From positions 13,126,292 through 13,190,291 of the forward strand of contig JAQFVV010012402.1 of assembly GCA_028023455.1 (NCBI GenBank): 64,000 nucleotides of DNA, in the 5' to 3' direction. The notes under the pieces are model-generated. The model did no database searches and was not told the origin of the DNA. It saw only the letters and a list, made by a program, of their open reading frames with translations. The stretch comes from Epiperipatus broadwayi. Lineage: Eukaryota; Onychophora; Udeonychophora; Euonychophora; Peripatidae. Positions 13,480 through 24,274 of the stretch are shown here, piece by piece; position 1 is the first letter of the stretch; every line of letters starts with the position of its first letter. A program made the position numbers and the translations under genes.

Positions 13480-14640
13480 CCTAGATACTGGGATCTAGTT
13501 AAGTTTCCAATTTATGCAATCTGCAAAAATATTATATTCTTATATGTTGGTTAACAAATTATGCTAATCTAATCATGATGGGGTTGTAATATATAATATT
13601 TAATTATAATTATTCTAGACAGCTTTTAAGTCTATAAAAACCATAATAGGCAATATAAAGTTAAAAAGTTGATTGGTTTATATAACAACTATCATTCATA
13701 TGTTTAAGAAACTGGATAAAAAAAAATTAAAAACCAAGATAAATTTAGCAATAAAAGAATAATTTGAATCTTATAGATGACAGAGGTGAGCTATAAATCA
13801 TGGATCTTGAGTTCAGTAGTCTGGCAGTCTTTCAATGTTCAAAACCACAGGGGCAAAGGGGAACAATATTTAATGAATAATAATTATATATAGAAACAAT
13901 GAGTAAACGATTTGACTATTCACAAAATAATTTAATAAAGAGACAAATATTACTTTAGCAGGAAATTATATGAAGTAAATATCTTTTTAAATGCCTTTAC
14001 AAGAACGGACTATAATTCCGGGCACTTATGTATTTGTCCGGTAGTGATGACAGTCACCAGCACAAACAAATGTGTATATAAAGACCGAATTAAACACATT
14101 TACAATCTTCTAAAAAAGAAATGAATTAATTTTTAAGTGAATCTTAGTTAATATTCCAATGAGGAGAAAGTTTTTAATCAAAATGTTGATTTTGCAGCCA
14201 ATTTTATGATTTAAATTATGTTAAAATTTATCTTAATTCTTAAAATAATAAATTAATAAAATAAATGATTCTGAAATTCAAGATATTTGGATTCAAATAT
14301 ATTTTACCAAGGGATAAAATATATTATTTGGTAAAGAACTAGCAGCATAAATATTAAAAGTAATTTTACAAAAATCATAATTTAAAAAGATACTATAGAA
14401 ATATATGAATTGTAGAATACATTTTACTTAGAGTTTGGATAAATAATAATCACTATATATGTTTAATATGTAGTAACATTTTATCAAAATTTCTTTTGCT
14501 ATAAATTTCTACTGTGAGACATTTGTTTGAGATTCTTTATAATTTAAAATGATTGGTCATAATTGTTTTTATTATTTAATTTTTTCAGTCAATTATTTGC
14601 TTAGTTTGTGGGTAATTTCAACAAATTAAAAATCCTTCTC
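13480..14640. repeat. Anonymous ~1.2-kb dispersed repeat, copy 1
   Basis: Seen: a series of colinear blocks is shared with 22,970-24,290. They include TTCTA(G/A)ACAGCTTTTA, TTGA(T/C)TGG(T/C)TTATATA, AAAGTAATTTTACAAAAATC, GCTATAAATTT and TTACTTAGTTTGT-like text. Divergence and indels are high. No ORF, TIR or ribozyme is seen, so the class is unknown. It lies between the RTE 3' end and the PLE 3' flank. Confidence 0.5.
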
Positions 14641-15152
14641 CTTTTTCTTTTCAAAAACATTATTTTCTTATACAAAACTCCAATGTTTCAACTGTTTTTA
14701 TCTTCATACAGTCATTTTCAAGGATCTGCAATATGAAATACATATTTATAAATAAACTTCAATTACATAAATACCATCATCTTACATTAACAAACAATAA
14801 CAAACATATTAAACATATTATATTTTACTTACATCTCTCTCCCACTGCTATATTTTATTACTCTTTCTTTTGCATTATTTAATTACAAATCTGTCTTAAA
14901 ATCATCCAAGAAACTTTTTATACAAATTTAAAAACCAACCCTAATTTCAAAAAACCTCTCCCTTTTTAAATCTTATCTAAAACCCATCTCAAAACTACAT
15001 TCCTAAACTATAGCTTTAAATGAATATAAAACAAATATAAACATCTTTATATATATATACAAAAAAAACTTTTAACAATTTACCTAAACCCATTAAACAT
15101 TCATTTTAATTATACATTATTTTAGATTCCTTATCTACTCCATTAATTCTAT
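14641..15152 (-). other. Probable 3' flank or UTR of the Penelope-like element
   Basis: Non-coding AT-rich sequence directly downstream, on the minus strand, of the GIY-YIG reading frame. It is unusually poor in G on the plus strand (long runs of C/T/A), so it is C-poor on the element's sense strand. This is compatible with an element 3' region. No pLTR or hammerhead is visible here. Confidence 0.35.
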
Positions 15153-15942
15153 TTAGAGTAGGATTATATTTTTTTTTATGTAAAAAAATTCTTTTACCAT
15201 CCTTTCCCTGTAATTTTTAACCCTTTCCAACATTTTAATATTAAATTCTTTATGACCTAAAACTTTACAATGTATGTAAATATTTGAATTTTTGTCACAT
15301 AAATGTTGTCTAAGTCTAGTTTTTAATGTATTTTTTGTTGTACCAATATATGAAATCTTTTCCCCCTCCCTCTTACAGTTTAAACATTCAATTAAATAAA
15401 TTCCATTCATTTTGTCAGTTTCTATATTTTTTTGTATCATTAATTAAATTTCCTAAATTCAATTTCTTTTTATATACTGGTTTCATAATTAATCTACTTT
15501 CCACTTTGTATTTATTATTTATACTTTTTATAATCTTTTTAATCTTCATAAAAGTATCTCTAGAAACATTACAACTATTATATATAAAATTATTAACATC
15601 TTTCCCATTGTTTCTTTTTATTATTCTTTTAATATTTTTTTTATTACATAATTTATCAATAACTTTAACTGGATAATTATTTTTGATACTTTCCTCTTTT
15701 ATATTACAAATTTCTTTTATAAATAATTTTTCTTCAGAACATAAATTAATTGCTCTATTTATCCTATTAATAATAATATTAATTTTATGTTCATATTTAA
15801 TATCTGAATCCCAACTACTTAATAAACCATAAAAAGTTTCTTTTCTGAATACACTTGTTTCAATAGCAACATTACAATTTCTAATAATTTTTTTTATTAT
15901 AACATCCATATAAGTAATTACATTATTTTTTTCTTTTTCCAT
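15153..15942 (-). pseudogene. PLE thumb/linker and GIY-YIG endonuclease
   Basis: Seen: the minus-strand frame contains the PLE thumb motif VFRKETFYGLLSSWDS (15,800-15,860) and INRINRAINLCSEE (15,735-15,780). A second, overlapping frame (15,440 to 15,153) has the GIY-YIG fold signature: NGIYLIEC, two Cys of a CCHH-type insert, KISYIGTT and the catalytic Arg in LKTRLRQH. A late Glu in ERMVKE could be the metal ligand. The shift between the frames at about 15,415-15,440 is another lesion. In PLEs this domain nicks DNA to prime insertion. The first Met shown is internal to the original polyprotein; the true N-terminal part lies beyond the inserted element. Confidence 0.85.
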
Positions 15943-16048
15943 AGTAAAATTAAGAGCGTGCTAATAACTCTAAACAAGCTTTTTTTTTTTTTTATTTATG
16001 ATAAATACTACTACAAGAGAAGGCATTCAAATCATTTTTATCTTGGAT

Positions 16049-16106
16049 TGTCCCCATCCCCAGACCGGTTTCGACCTATGGGTCTCTTCAGTGAGGAGTT
16101 GGGACA
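16049..16106 (-). ncRNA. Hammerhead ribozyme motif, PLE-type, unit 1
   Basis: Seen on the minus strand: core CTGAAGA (16,085-16,091) and GAAA, then C17 after GGT. Stem II is GACC-CATA-GGTC (4 bp). Stem III is the palindrome ACCGGT, far too short for a monomer fold but able to pair between two RNAs. Stem I has an inner CCTCA/TGGGG helix (one G.U), an internal loop and an outer TGTCCC/GGGACA helix. All conserved core bases are present. This is the type I dimeric hammerhead known from PLEs. Self-cleavage is inferred. Confidence 0.85.
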
Positions 16107-16471
16107 TTAGATCTAAAAAACCAACTCAAGCAAAGCATTTATCTAAAAGATAATTGTTAAAAGAAGATCTGAAACTTTTAGACATCTACATGTCTTTAAA
16201 GTCAGCTCTCCAACTGAAAAAATCATATGGGCCTGAACTTAATTCAGATACTCCATATATTAGTAGGCTTAGCTCTTTAATTTAGCTAAAGCCACAACAG
16301 CAAAATAATAATAGTAATAATAACAAGTCAGATGTCACATGACTTATATATAGCTTGCACTTACAAATATGTAAAATTAAGAGCGTGCTAATAACTCTAA
16401 ACAAGCTTTTTTTTTTATTTATGATAAATGCTACTACAAGAGAAGGCATTCAAATCATTTTTATCTTGGAT

Positions 16472-16529
16472 TGTCCCCATCCCCAGACCGGTTTCGACCT
16501 ATGGGTCTCTTCAGTGAGGAGTTGGGACA
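16472..16529 (-). ncRNA. Hammerhead ribozyme motif, PLE-type, unit 2
   Basis: Identical core and helices to the motif at 16,049-16,106 (core CTGAAGA on the minus strand at 16,508-16,514, stem III ACCGGT), 423 bp away in the same orientation. The unit is truncated immediately 3' of the motif, where the orientation of the repeat switches. Confidence 0.85.
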
Positions 16530-16658
16530 TTAGCCCATATGATTTTTTCAGTTGGAGAGCTGACTTTAAAGACATGTAGATGTCTAAAAGTTTCAGATCT
16601 TCTTTTAACAATTATCTTTTAGATAAATGCTTTGCTTGAGTTGGTTTTTTAGATCTAA

Positions 16659-16716
16659 TGTCCCAACTCCTCACTGAAGAGACCCATAGGTCAAAACCGA
16701 TCTGGGGATGGGGACA
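16659..16716 (+). ncRNA. Hammerhead motif, mutated, PLE-type, unit 3
   Basis: Plus strand. Core CTGAAGA lies at 16,674-16,680, but the second core strand is changed (the expected CGAAAC reads CAAAAC) and the stem III palindrome reads ACCGATC instead of ACCGGTC. Both changes hit essential positions, so this copy is predicted inactive. Stem I helices are intact. Confidence 0.75.
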
Positions 16717-17082
16717 ATCCAAGATAAAAATGATTTGAATGCCTTCTCTTGTAGTAGCATTTATCATAAATAAAAAAAAAAAGCTTGTTTAGAGTTATTA
16801 GCACGCTCTTAATTTTACATATTTGTAAGTGCAAGCTATATATAAGTCATGTGACATCTGACTTGTTATTATTACTATTATTATTTTGCTGTTGTGGCTT
16901 TAGCTAAATTAAAGAGCTAAGCCTACTAATATATGGAGTATCTGAATTAAGTTCAGGCCCATATGATTTTTTCAGTTGGAGAGCTGACTTTAAAGACATG
17001 TAGATGTCTAAAAGTTTCAGATCTTCTTTTAACAATTATCTTTTAGATAAATGCTTTGCTTGAGTTGGTTTTTTAGATCCAA

Positions 17083-17138
17083 TGTCCCAACTCCTCACTG
17101 AAGAGACCCATAGGTCGAAACCGGTCTGGGGATGGGGA
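17083..17138 (+). ncRNA. Hammerhead ribozyme motif, PLE-type, unit 4
   Basis: Plus strand. Complete core CTGAAGA (from 17,098), stem II GACC-CATA-GGTC, GAAA and the ACCGGT palindrome. A 4-base deletion removes the 3' half of the outer stem I helix, so only the inner CCTCA/TGGGG helix remains. Activity may be reduced. Confidence 0.8.
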
Positions 17139-17504
17139 TCCAAGATAAAAATGATTTGAATGCCTTCTCTTGTAGTAGCATTTATCATAAAAAAAAAAAA
17201 AAAAGCTTATTTAGAGTTATTAGCACGCTCTTAATTTTACATATTTGTAAGTGCAAGCTATATATAAGTCATGTGACATCTGACTTGTTATTATTACTAT
17301 TATTATTTTGCTGTTGTGGCTTTAGCTAAATTAAAGAGCTAAGCCTACTAATATATGGAGTATCTGAATTAAGTTCAGGCCCATATGATTTTTTCAGTTG
17401 GAGAGCTGACTTTAAAGACATGTAGATGTCTAAAAGTTTCAGATCTTCTTTTAACAATTATCTTTTAGATAAATGCTTTGCTTGAGTTGGTTTTTTAGAT
17501 CTAA

Positions 17505-17552
17505 TGTCCCAACTCCTCACTGAAGAGACCCATAGGTCGAAACCGGTCTGGG
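17505..17552 (+). ncRNA. Hammerhead ribozyme motif, PLE-type, unit 5
   Basis: Plus strand, 422 bp from unit 4. Core CTGAAGA starts at 17,520. Stem II is GACC/GGTC, the GAAA strand is intact, stem III is ACCGGT, and both stem I helices (TGTCCC/GGGACA and CCTCA/TGGGG) are complete. It is one of the three intact copies in the insertion. Confidence 0.85.
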
Positions 17553-17737
17553 GATGGGGACAATCCAAGATAAAAATGATTTGAATGCCTTCTCTTGTAG
17601 TAGCATTTATCATAAATAAAAAAAAAAAGCTTGTTTAGAGTTATTAGCATGCTCTTAATTTTACATATTTGTAAGTGCAAGCTATATATAAGTCATGTGA
17701 CATCTGACTTGTTATTATTACTTTTTCCATAGTAAAA

Positions 17738-18400
17738 CTAATGTCATCATCAATTGAATTAAAATACCTTATAAAACATTCAGATTTTCTGTAATTACCA
17801 TTGAACACTAAAAAATAATCATCAACATACCTAACCCAAAAAACTGGCTTATATTTTGTAATACAAAAATATTTATCTTCATAATCATTCATAAATATAG
17901 CAGCTAACAATCCACTCATACTATTCCCCATACTCAATCCTTTACATTGTTTATAATATACCTCGTTATATTTAAATACCACAATCTTTACAACTAATAT
18001 TAAAAATATCATACAATTGATTACATTCCATTTTTATACTCTTATTATTATCTTTAATATATCTATTCAATATTATATCAAATGACTTATGTGGTACAAT
18101 ATTCGTGTACATACTACATATATCAAGTTTAACAAAAAACACATTTTTATACTTATTTCCTTCTAAAAAAACATTTAAAGTCTTTACAAAATCATATGAA
18201 TTACTTACATTATTTACTTTTTTTATTTCACCATATTTTTTAAAATTTTTATTATATAACCATTTAGACAAATTTTCGTAATATGAATCCACATTATTAA
18301 TAATAGGTCTTAATGGTATTCCTAATTTATGTATTTTATTTCTATAATTTCTTTGTCGATTCTAATTAATTTTAAAATCTATTATAATTATTGTAGAAAC
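17738..18400 (-). pseudogene. PLE reverse transcriptase, frameshifted
   Basis: Seen: two overlapping minus-strand frames together give the PLE RT. The upstream frame (to about 17,972) contains KLGIPLRPI, DSYYENLSKWL and FVKLDICSMYTNI, which corresponds to palm motif A (SFDVxSLFTNI; here LD carries the catalytic Asp). The downstream frame (from about 18,012) contains YYKQCKGLSMGNSMSGLLAA, the QxxGxxMGxxxSPxxA motif of PLE RTs, followed by WVRYVDDYFLVF, the catalytic YVDD box at about 17,830. The frameshift between them is a single lesion. The frame then runs into the 15,950-17,720 insertion, just after a DISFTMEK-type string. The enzyme would copy element RNA at the nicked target. Confidence 0.85.
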
Positions 18401-18439
18401 TTTGCAGCTTGTAGCTTAGATTGAGTAAGAATAAAATTT

Positions 18440-18790
18440 GTATCTTTTTTAGATTTATGATCAACTTTTTTCAAGTAGCATTCATATGTAACTGAGATGA
18501 CAAGTCTTTTGTGATAAAATCATGAAATCAATATTGCAACAAATGACCCAAAAAAGACTCCCTTAATCAGATATTCTCTCAGTATTAGTGCAATAAGTTA
18601 TATAAACAAACTTGTATAAGGCATTATAATGGCTGATTATTTATCTTAGTTAATATCCTTTTGTCTTTTTTAATGGCCAGTATGATATTTTGACCTGCTA
18701 TCTCTATATTTTTTTCTTCATATAACTTACTTCAATTCTCTATTCATCAACTATTTCCTGAATTTTATTTAAAGTTGTATGAAATTATTT
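18440..18790. repeat. Dispersed repeat of unknown class, copy 1
   Basis: Blocks such as ACAATGGCTGAT/ATAATGGCTGAT followed by TTAGTTAATA and TTC..TTTAATGCCA(G/A)T recur in order at 24,980-25,260. On the minus strand some coding-like text is present, but I cannot assign a family. It sits directly 5' of the PLE coding sequence and could be a decayed part of a related element. Confidence 0.35.
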
Positions 18791-20036
18791 ATATTATTGA
18801 ATACAGAAAAGAAAAACAAACTATTCTTATATACTTGATTATGTACTTGTGTGGTTATCCTGTCTACCAAGCTTGGCAGCCATTTTTTGTTTTCAGGAGC
18901 CTACCAATTAATTCCACTCAGAAGATTTATTTCAATTTTTTTTATTTTTATATTAATATAAAAACAATAAATAAAGTGAAAATATTATAATTAATAATAA
19001 TAAATAAAAGATAAATATTATAAAGTGTAAATGCTGCTGTCTGTATATATTAAAATAATAATCAAATATTCTCACCCTTTGTTATAAATAATGCATATAA
19101 AGACGTTTCATATATTTTGTAATATATATATGAAACGTCTTTATAAAGAAGGGTAAGTGTGCAGGACAGTTAATATAAAAAAAAATTCTCTAAAAAGTAG
19201 AGTGGAGAAATTGCATTTGTATAAGATATTACAGCAAAATAAAGGAAGTGGTGAATTTGTTTAAATTAACTATCATTGTTTGAACAAAATTGTGAGCAAG
19301 AAGTACCTAATCATTTCATTATCCTTCTTTCAAGAGAAAAAAGATTGCTTTTTTCTTTAGTTTTTACTTTCTTTAAGTTTTATGGCTGATTTTTTTTTAA
19401 AGATCTAAAATAATAGTTCTATTATGATTCATATTGTTTGCTCTAACAACTATTTTAACTTATAAATAAGCAGGATCAGAGTCCAGTTATAATTATCATC
19501 AAAAGTATTTCTTTATAACACTTAAATGTTTTGAAATTTATTTCAGGTTTTGTTTTATAATCAGTAGGTCTGATAATTCATCTGAATTTTTAACACATTA
19601 ACCAAATCTTTATTTTTCATAATTAATTTAAATTAGTCCACAGTTTGGAAAATAATTATGGTGATGGAATTTTTCTTATCATGAATCTATACTTTTTTCA
19701 GTACAATTTATTGCAGATATATTGAATCTAAATTCATCAGGTTTTGTATTTGAACCTCATTCATAAGTTTTGATCCTATGCTTTGAAAATAAACCTGATC
19801 TGTATTTATCAGAATTTGGTTCTAAATTTTGCGGATATAATGGATCTGCATTCAACAGGACTTGATTTTATACCATGCATATATACGTGATTTGCATTCC
19901 AAAGTGTACAGATATAATTATTTTTGTATGTACATTCAGATAAATATCAGATCAATGGATCTTACTATAAGATTCATAACTTTTGTCAACTGTATTTTGA
20001 ACTTCTATCTTTTTCAAAATTCTACTTTATATTTGA
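18791..20036. other. AT-rich spacer with a foldback
   Basis: No gene supported. It contains a foldback at 19,097-19,144 (listed separately) and a degenerate pair of related blocks at about 19,712-19,790 and 19,830-19,900 (TGC(A/G)GATATA...TCA(T/A)CAGG). Confidence 0.5.
19097..19144. repeat. Foldback hairpin (MITE-like)
   Basis: ATAAAGACGTTTCATATAT and its reverse complement face each other across an 8-10-base spacer. Weaker inverted similarity extends outward to about 19,073 and 19,160 (CACCCTT / AAGGGTAAGTG). It could be a tiny foldback element; no target duplication was identified. Confidence 0.6.
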
Positions 20037-20050
20037 TTATTTCCTGATAT

Positions 20051-20172
20051 CACATGATCACCATCTCATGATAGCACATAACTATTATTAAACAGGCAAA
20101 AACTCTCCATGTAGTAGTGCCACCTTGTGGTTATCACAAGGTGGCACTACTATATGGAGAGTTTTTGCCTGT
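20051..20172. mobile_element. Family C mini-insertion, perfect long hairpin
   Basis: Seen: 122 bp inserted between two copies of the 14-bp repeat ttatttcctgatat (20,037-20,050 and 20,173-20,186). Its 3' part is a hairpin with arms of about 38 bp starting ACAGGCAAAAACTCTCCAT and a 5-base loop around 20,130; only one arm mismatch is seen. The arms are the terminal sequence of hammerhead family C (compare 24.3, 35.5 and 59.1 kb), but the ribozyme itself is absent. It is likely an internally deleted family C copy joined end to end. Confidence 0.75.
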
Positions 20173-20267
20173 TTATTTCCTGATATATTAAAAGGTCATT
20201 TGAATATACTGTTATTTATAAATTTCATACAATCTCTACTTTATCTTCAATAACAATAAAATTAATT

Positions 20268-20435
20268 TAAGCCAATAAACATCACATCCAAGACTCCTCA
20301 CTGATAGCCAGAAACTAGTCTGGGAATATTGGATGAGTAGGCACTACATGGGGATTATGCACAAGCCTTCTGGCATCCATTGATTACTCTAGCTTGCAGT
20401 GAGTGGCAATACGTATAGTGAGTTTTGCCTGTTTT
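20268..20435. mobile_element. Family C short insertion with broken hammerhead
   Basis: Seen: 168 bp flanked by the 13-bp direct repeat aataaaattaatt (20,255-20,267 and 20,436-20,448). It contains the family C terminus (GTTTTGCCTGTTTT) and a plus-strand hammerhead remnant near 20,292-20,330. There, stem II is lost: CTGAT runs straight into GCCAGAAACTAGTCTGGG. It is predicted non-cleaving. Confidence 0.75.
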
Positions 20436-20448
20436 AATAAAATTAATT

Positions 20449-22969
20449 ATGAATAATTCAAGTTTTATTGACAATATATTTTGTTGAAAAGGTTGAGTTT
20501 TAAACCCAATTCAGCTAGTATAAATCCTTTTTATTATATTTGGCAGTCTTTCAGCATCTCTTTCTAAGTTCAGTAAAAGAAATTAAAAAATCTTTAAACT
20601 AAACAAATGTAACATTCATGTCAGTATAATGAGCCCAGGAAAGAAATCTCTGAAGTAAACAACTTTCTTTATAGGATTAGGTATAAGACTTGTAGCATTT
20701 CCTCAGCAAATATAAAAATCTTTTTTTAGGGTCATGTATGGTACTTCTGGTAAATTGATCATTGGTTGCACAAATTGTCTACTGCATATAAGGAACTAAC
20801 TTGGAATCTCAGCATATTAACTTTTAATGACCAAATCTGTTTTGAGCCACTGCTATTTTTTTTTTTGTAACATTGATGGAGTTCTGTTTTGTGGGCATGG
20901 GTCTGCACTCCTCTCTTTTTCTTCAGGGTGGCTGGTTGTAGACATTAGATATCTGGTTTATGGTGTGGGCTGTTAACAATTTTTCCACTGCCCAGAACAC
21001 CTGCCAGGGGGCTACATGGTCAAAGTTGGTGCTATTCCTGCTCTGGTTGGCTGCTGTATCCCCTGATAGGCTGGTTTTGGGAAGTGTCGATCTGTCTCTT
21101 TAATTATTACTTCTTAGTTTTTACCCAAGTTGGCTTTCCAATTTTGGGCAGGTAGACTGATTGTGGTCCCTGCTCATTTGGACTGCTAATTGGGAGGCAG
21201 AGATATTCAAAATGGTCTTGACATGGCTCGACTGTGGTTCGAGAGTTTATTGCTTGGTGAACTTGGGCCTTGGACCTCGCTGCCTGATGTGGTGGTTGGC
21301 ACAATGCTGGACTTCACCTATTCAGCTGAAGCATTTGAGTCTTCACTTTGGAGCCCCAGGGGTGGGACCATTGGGTGATGGATAACTTCTCAACAGCCGG
21401 GCCATGGGGATCCACGTACAGATACACATTAATCATATTACAGCAATTTTTATGGATGTAATTATTTTTGAACATATGTCCATTTTACCTTGTTACGTTG
21501 AATTACTGTGTAATCCTCAATGAGTAAGTGTACCCAAAATTTTTAGAAAAAAAATATATATCCAGATTATATCTAATAAAAATTTTACTTTTCTTCACAA
21601 TAAGTATCCTTAAGAAAACATAAACAAACTTCCTTACTTCATTTATAACTTTACTGACGATAAACTCTAGTATTAAATACTGATTTTATCATGTAAATTT
21701 TCCTTTTTTATTCCAGGTAGTTGTTTAAATTTAAAATTCTAAATGAGGATTCAACTTCAATATATTATACATTTCAAAGTTTTATTTTGTTTTCCCAAAA
21801 AGTTTACAATAATTGCTGATTATTATAGAGTCATTCATTCTATCTGTGATAAATGGGTATTTATAACCAAGGGATAGTTCAAATTCAGTCTGTTTTTACA
21901 TATCTACTACCAATATTTTCTTTTTCGGGGGGGGGGGGATAAAACAGTTAGTTGTCTATTAAATCATCAACTTCAACCCCTATATGTTTATAATGAATTT
22001 TATTTGCATGACTTTTTTTCAGCTCATTTTTTGATTACCATTAAATTGCATTCCACATCAATCTGCCAATGAGTGGCTATTAGAGATTAATTATTGTTGA
22101 ACAGAAATTTTTTTCCTCTTGAATTTTATCTTTAACTTTTTCAATTGTAATAGTCTATTCTATTTCCAAAATAATGATTTTTTTTTCAATTAATATTTCT
22201 AAGAGTATTTTTGATATATATTCTTCAATAGATGAAAATAAAATAGGATTTATACATTGGATGCAAAACTGTATAATAAAAAAAGTGTATATAATGGTTT
22301 AATTTATGTACTACCTACTATCTGAAGTAGAAACTTTTATTATACAAATATAATTTGACTTTCAAGTGTTTGGTCACTGTGATAAAAAAAGCTTAGAATT
22401 TACCTGTTTTAAATTAAGCTTAGTTTTTTCAAAACCTACTTATGATCTCATATTCATAGCAGTGAATTTTGAGGATGAGGATAGGTATATCTATGATATA
22501 TATTTAAATTTATTCAAGTGGGAAACAGAATTTCTGTTCGTTTATGGAATTGAAATTGTTGGTTATATGCTATATCTCCTTGAACATTAAAATGCAGTTG
22601 TCCATACATATGAGCTCAAAGTAGTCACCATAGCATGCCTCAAGAGAAATGATGTCAAATGCAAAATCAAGGAGGCATGACATATAGCCAAAATTCCAAC
22701 TCTATAAACAAAAAGTAATCCCATTTACCTCTCTCAAAAAGTAGGTTATCTAATTCACCATATACATTTGAATAAATTTAAAAAAGTATATTATATATAT
22801 ACCTACCCTCCTACTCAAAATTTAGTGCTACATAGTGCTTAAAAGTCAAAGTACTATAAATGATATTTTTGTAGTATAATTTTTATTGCCCCACCCTTAC
22901 ATACAGAAATATTCAATTATTGGATAATCTCTAGTTTAATGAGTGACTAATAAAAATTATCAAAGTATT
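20449..22969. other. AT-rich spacer with a GC-richer island at 20.87-21.43 kb
   Basis: No gene is supported. The island at 20,870-21,430 stands out by its higher GC content and contains CAGCCGGGCCATGG and similar text. It may be the 5' region of an unidentified LINE or a SINE-like sequence. The frames across it do not resemble a known protein. A G12 tract lies at about 21,928-21,939. Confidence 0.4.
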
Positions 22970-24260
22970 ATATACTAGTAACCAATTTCATTTGCCAGTT
23001 TATGTAATGATAGTAAAAAAAAAATTTGTGTAAAAATTCTTTATTAATAATCTTATATATTGATAAGCAAATTATTTAGAAAATTTTTACAATCAAGCAG
23101 GTAATTATGATAGGGCCAATGTTTAAGTACATTGTAATAATTCTAAACAGCTTTTATTGTAATGAAAAGAATAATTGTTTTATGCAGATGCTACAAATGG
23201 AAAGAATTGACTGGCTTATATAAAGTCCCATTATTTAAGCATATATTTATGCAAATGTTATACTTTCTAGCGGCTGAACTGCTGTGTAAAGTCATAAGGT
23301 CATAACTATCATCAATATATTCTCTATTTAAGAGAATAAAAAATTTAAATGAATTTAACAATAGAATATTTAAGGAATAATAATACAAATAATAGCAGTA
23401 CATACACAAATTGACTATTTATTTTAATAGAAAAAATATATAGTGAATATTTATCAAAATGCTTTTATAAGGATAGATTACAACTCAATTATAATTCTTA
23501 ATACGTCTGTAATGGAAAAGGAATTTTCATTTAAATCTATCTTCATCAAGAAATAAAATATGTTGTTTAGTAAATGACAAATGAATGATATAAATATTAA
23601 TAAAGTAATTTTACAAAAATCATATCTTACATTCAAAGATCAGCCTTTCAAGCTAATTGTGCATGCATCTTTTGAGAGTGTTAAATAATAAATGAATACT
23701 TCCCTCTACAACACAAGATATAGTATTTATGCAGGAATAAAAGGAATCCTCTTATTCCTATGATTCAAATTCTTTTATATGAGCAAATCTGAAGTACTGT
23801 TGAGGAAAGCGTGAGATTAGAATTCTCACTTTAAATTACTATTTACGATGTTTGAATGAATAATGTTGGTGAAATTGTCTAGAATTTACTAAACGTCACT
23901 CTAACTGAAACTTAATTATAAGTAAATAAGCATTTATTTTTATATGACGCTATGTGTACAATTGTATTACATTCAAAAATCATATCTTAAAAATGATTAT
24001 AATTATAAAATAATGTATATTACAGAAATGTATAAAAAAACAAAGCTCTTTTCTTACCTAAGTATTTGAATGAATCATAATGAGTTTTTACCTATGTGTA
24101 ATACTTAAATTTGAGTTGTAATTTTAAAAATTTTGGAGATTTTTGCTATAAATTTTTGCCAGCAGTAAATTTGGTTGTGGTACTTTAGAATTTAAAATGA
24201 CTGATGGTAATCCTTTGTTACTTAATTTTCTTGGACACTTTTTTACTTAGTTTGTATTCT
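22970..24260. repeat. Anonymous ~1.2-kb dispersed repeat, copy 2
   Basis: Diverged partner of 13,480-14,640 with the same block order in the same orientation. Its right end is interrupted by the family C insertion at 24,275-24,877. No ORF or terminal structure is recognised. Confidence 0.5.
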
Positions 24261-24274
24261 AAATGGAGGTTTTA

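Larger units (their letters stand above)
15950..17720. mobile_element. Nested hammerhead-bearing repeat insertion in the PLE
   Basis: Seen: 1,771 bp lies between two copies of the 17-bp repeat ctttttccatagtaaaa (15,933-15,949 and 17,721-17,737), a target-site duplication within the PLE ORF. Inside are about 423-bp units: two in one orientation (the second truncated at about 16,533), then an abrupt switch to three units in the opposite orientation, the last truncated. Each unit carries an (A)n/(T)n tract, an AAGAGCGTGCTAATAACTC end, a CTGAA..TTCAG palindrome, a GACAT..ATGTC hairpin and one hammerhead motif. There is no protein coding. The structure resembles PLE terminal repeats moved without an ORF, or a retrozyme-like non-autonomous element. 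Confidence 0.8.
15153..18400 (-). mobile_element. Penelope-like retroelement (RT plus GIY-YIG), interrupted
   Basis: Seen: minus-strand coding sequence in the order RT, thumb/linker, GIY-YIG endonuclease, which defines canonical Penelope-like elements (PLEs). Coding starts near 18,400 with a decayed GIPLRPI-type motif and ends at 15,153. It is broken twice: by a frameshift at about 17,972-18,012 inside the RT, and by a 1,771-bp insertion (15,950-17,720) flanked by a 17-bp direct repeat. PLEs transpose via reverse transcription, using the GIY-YIG domain to cleave the target, and they often carry hammerhead ribozymes in their terminal repeats. The low number of disruptions suggests a fairly young copy. 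The 5' region beyond 18,400 and its own terminal repeats are not recognisable. Confidence 0.85.
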
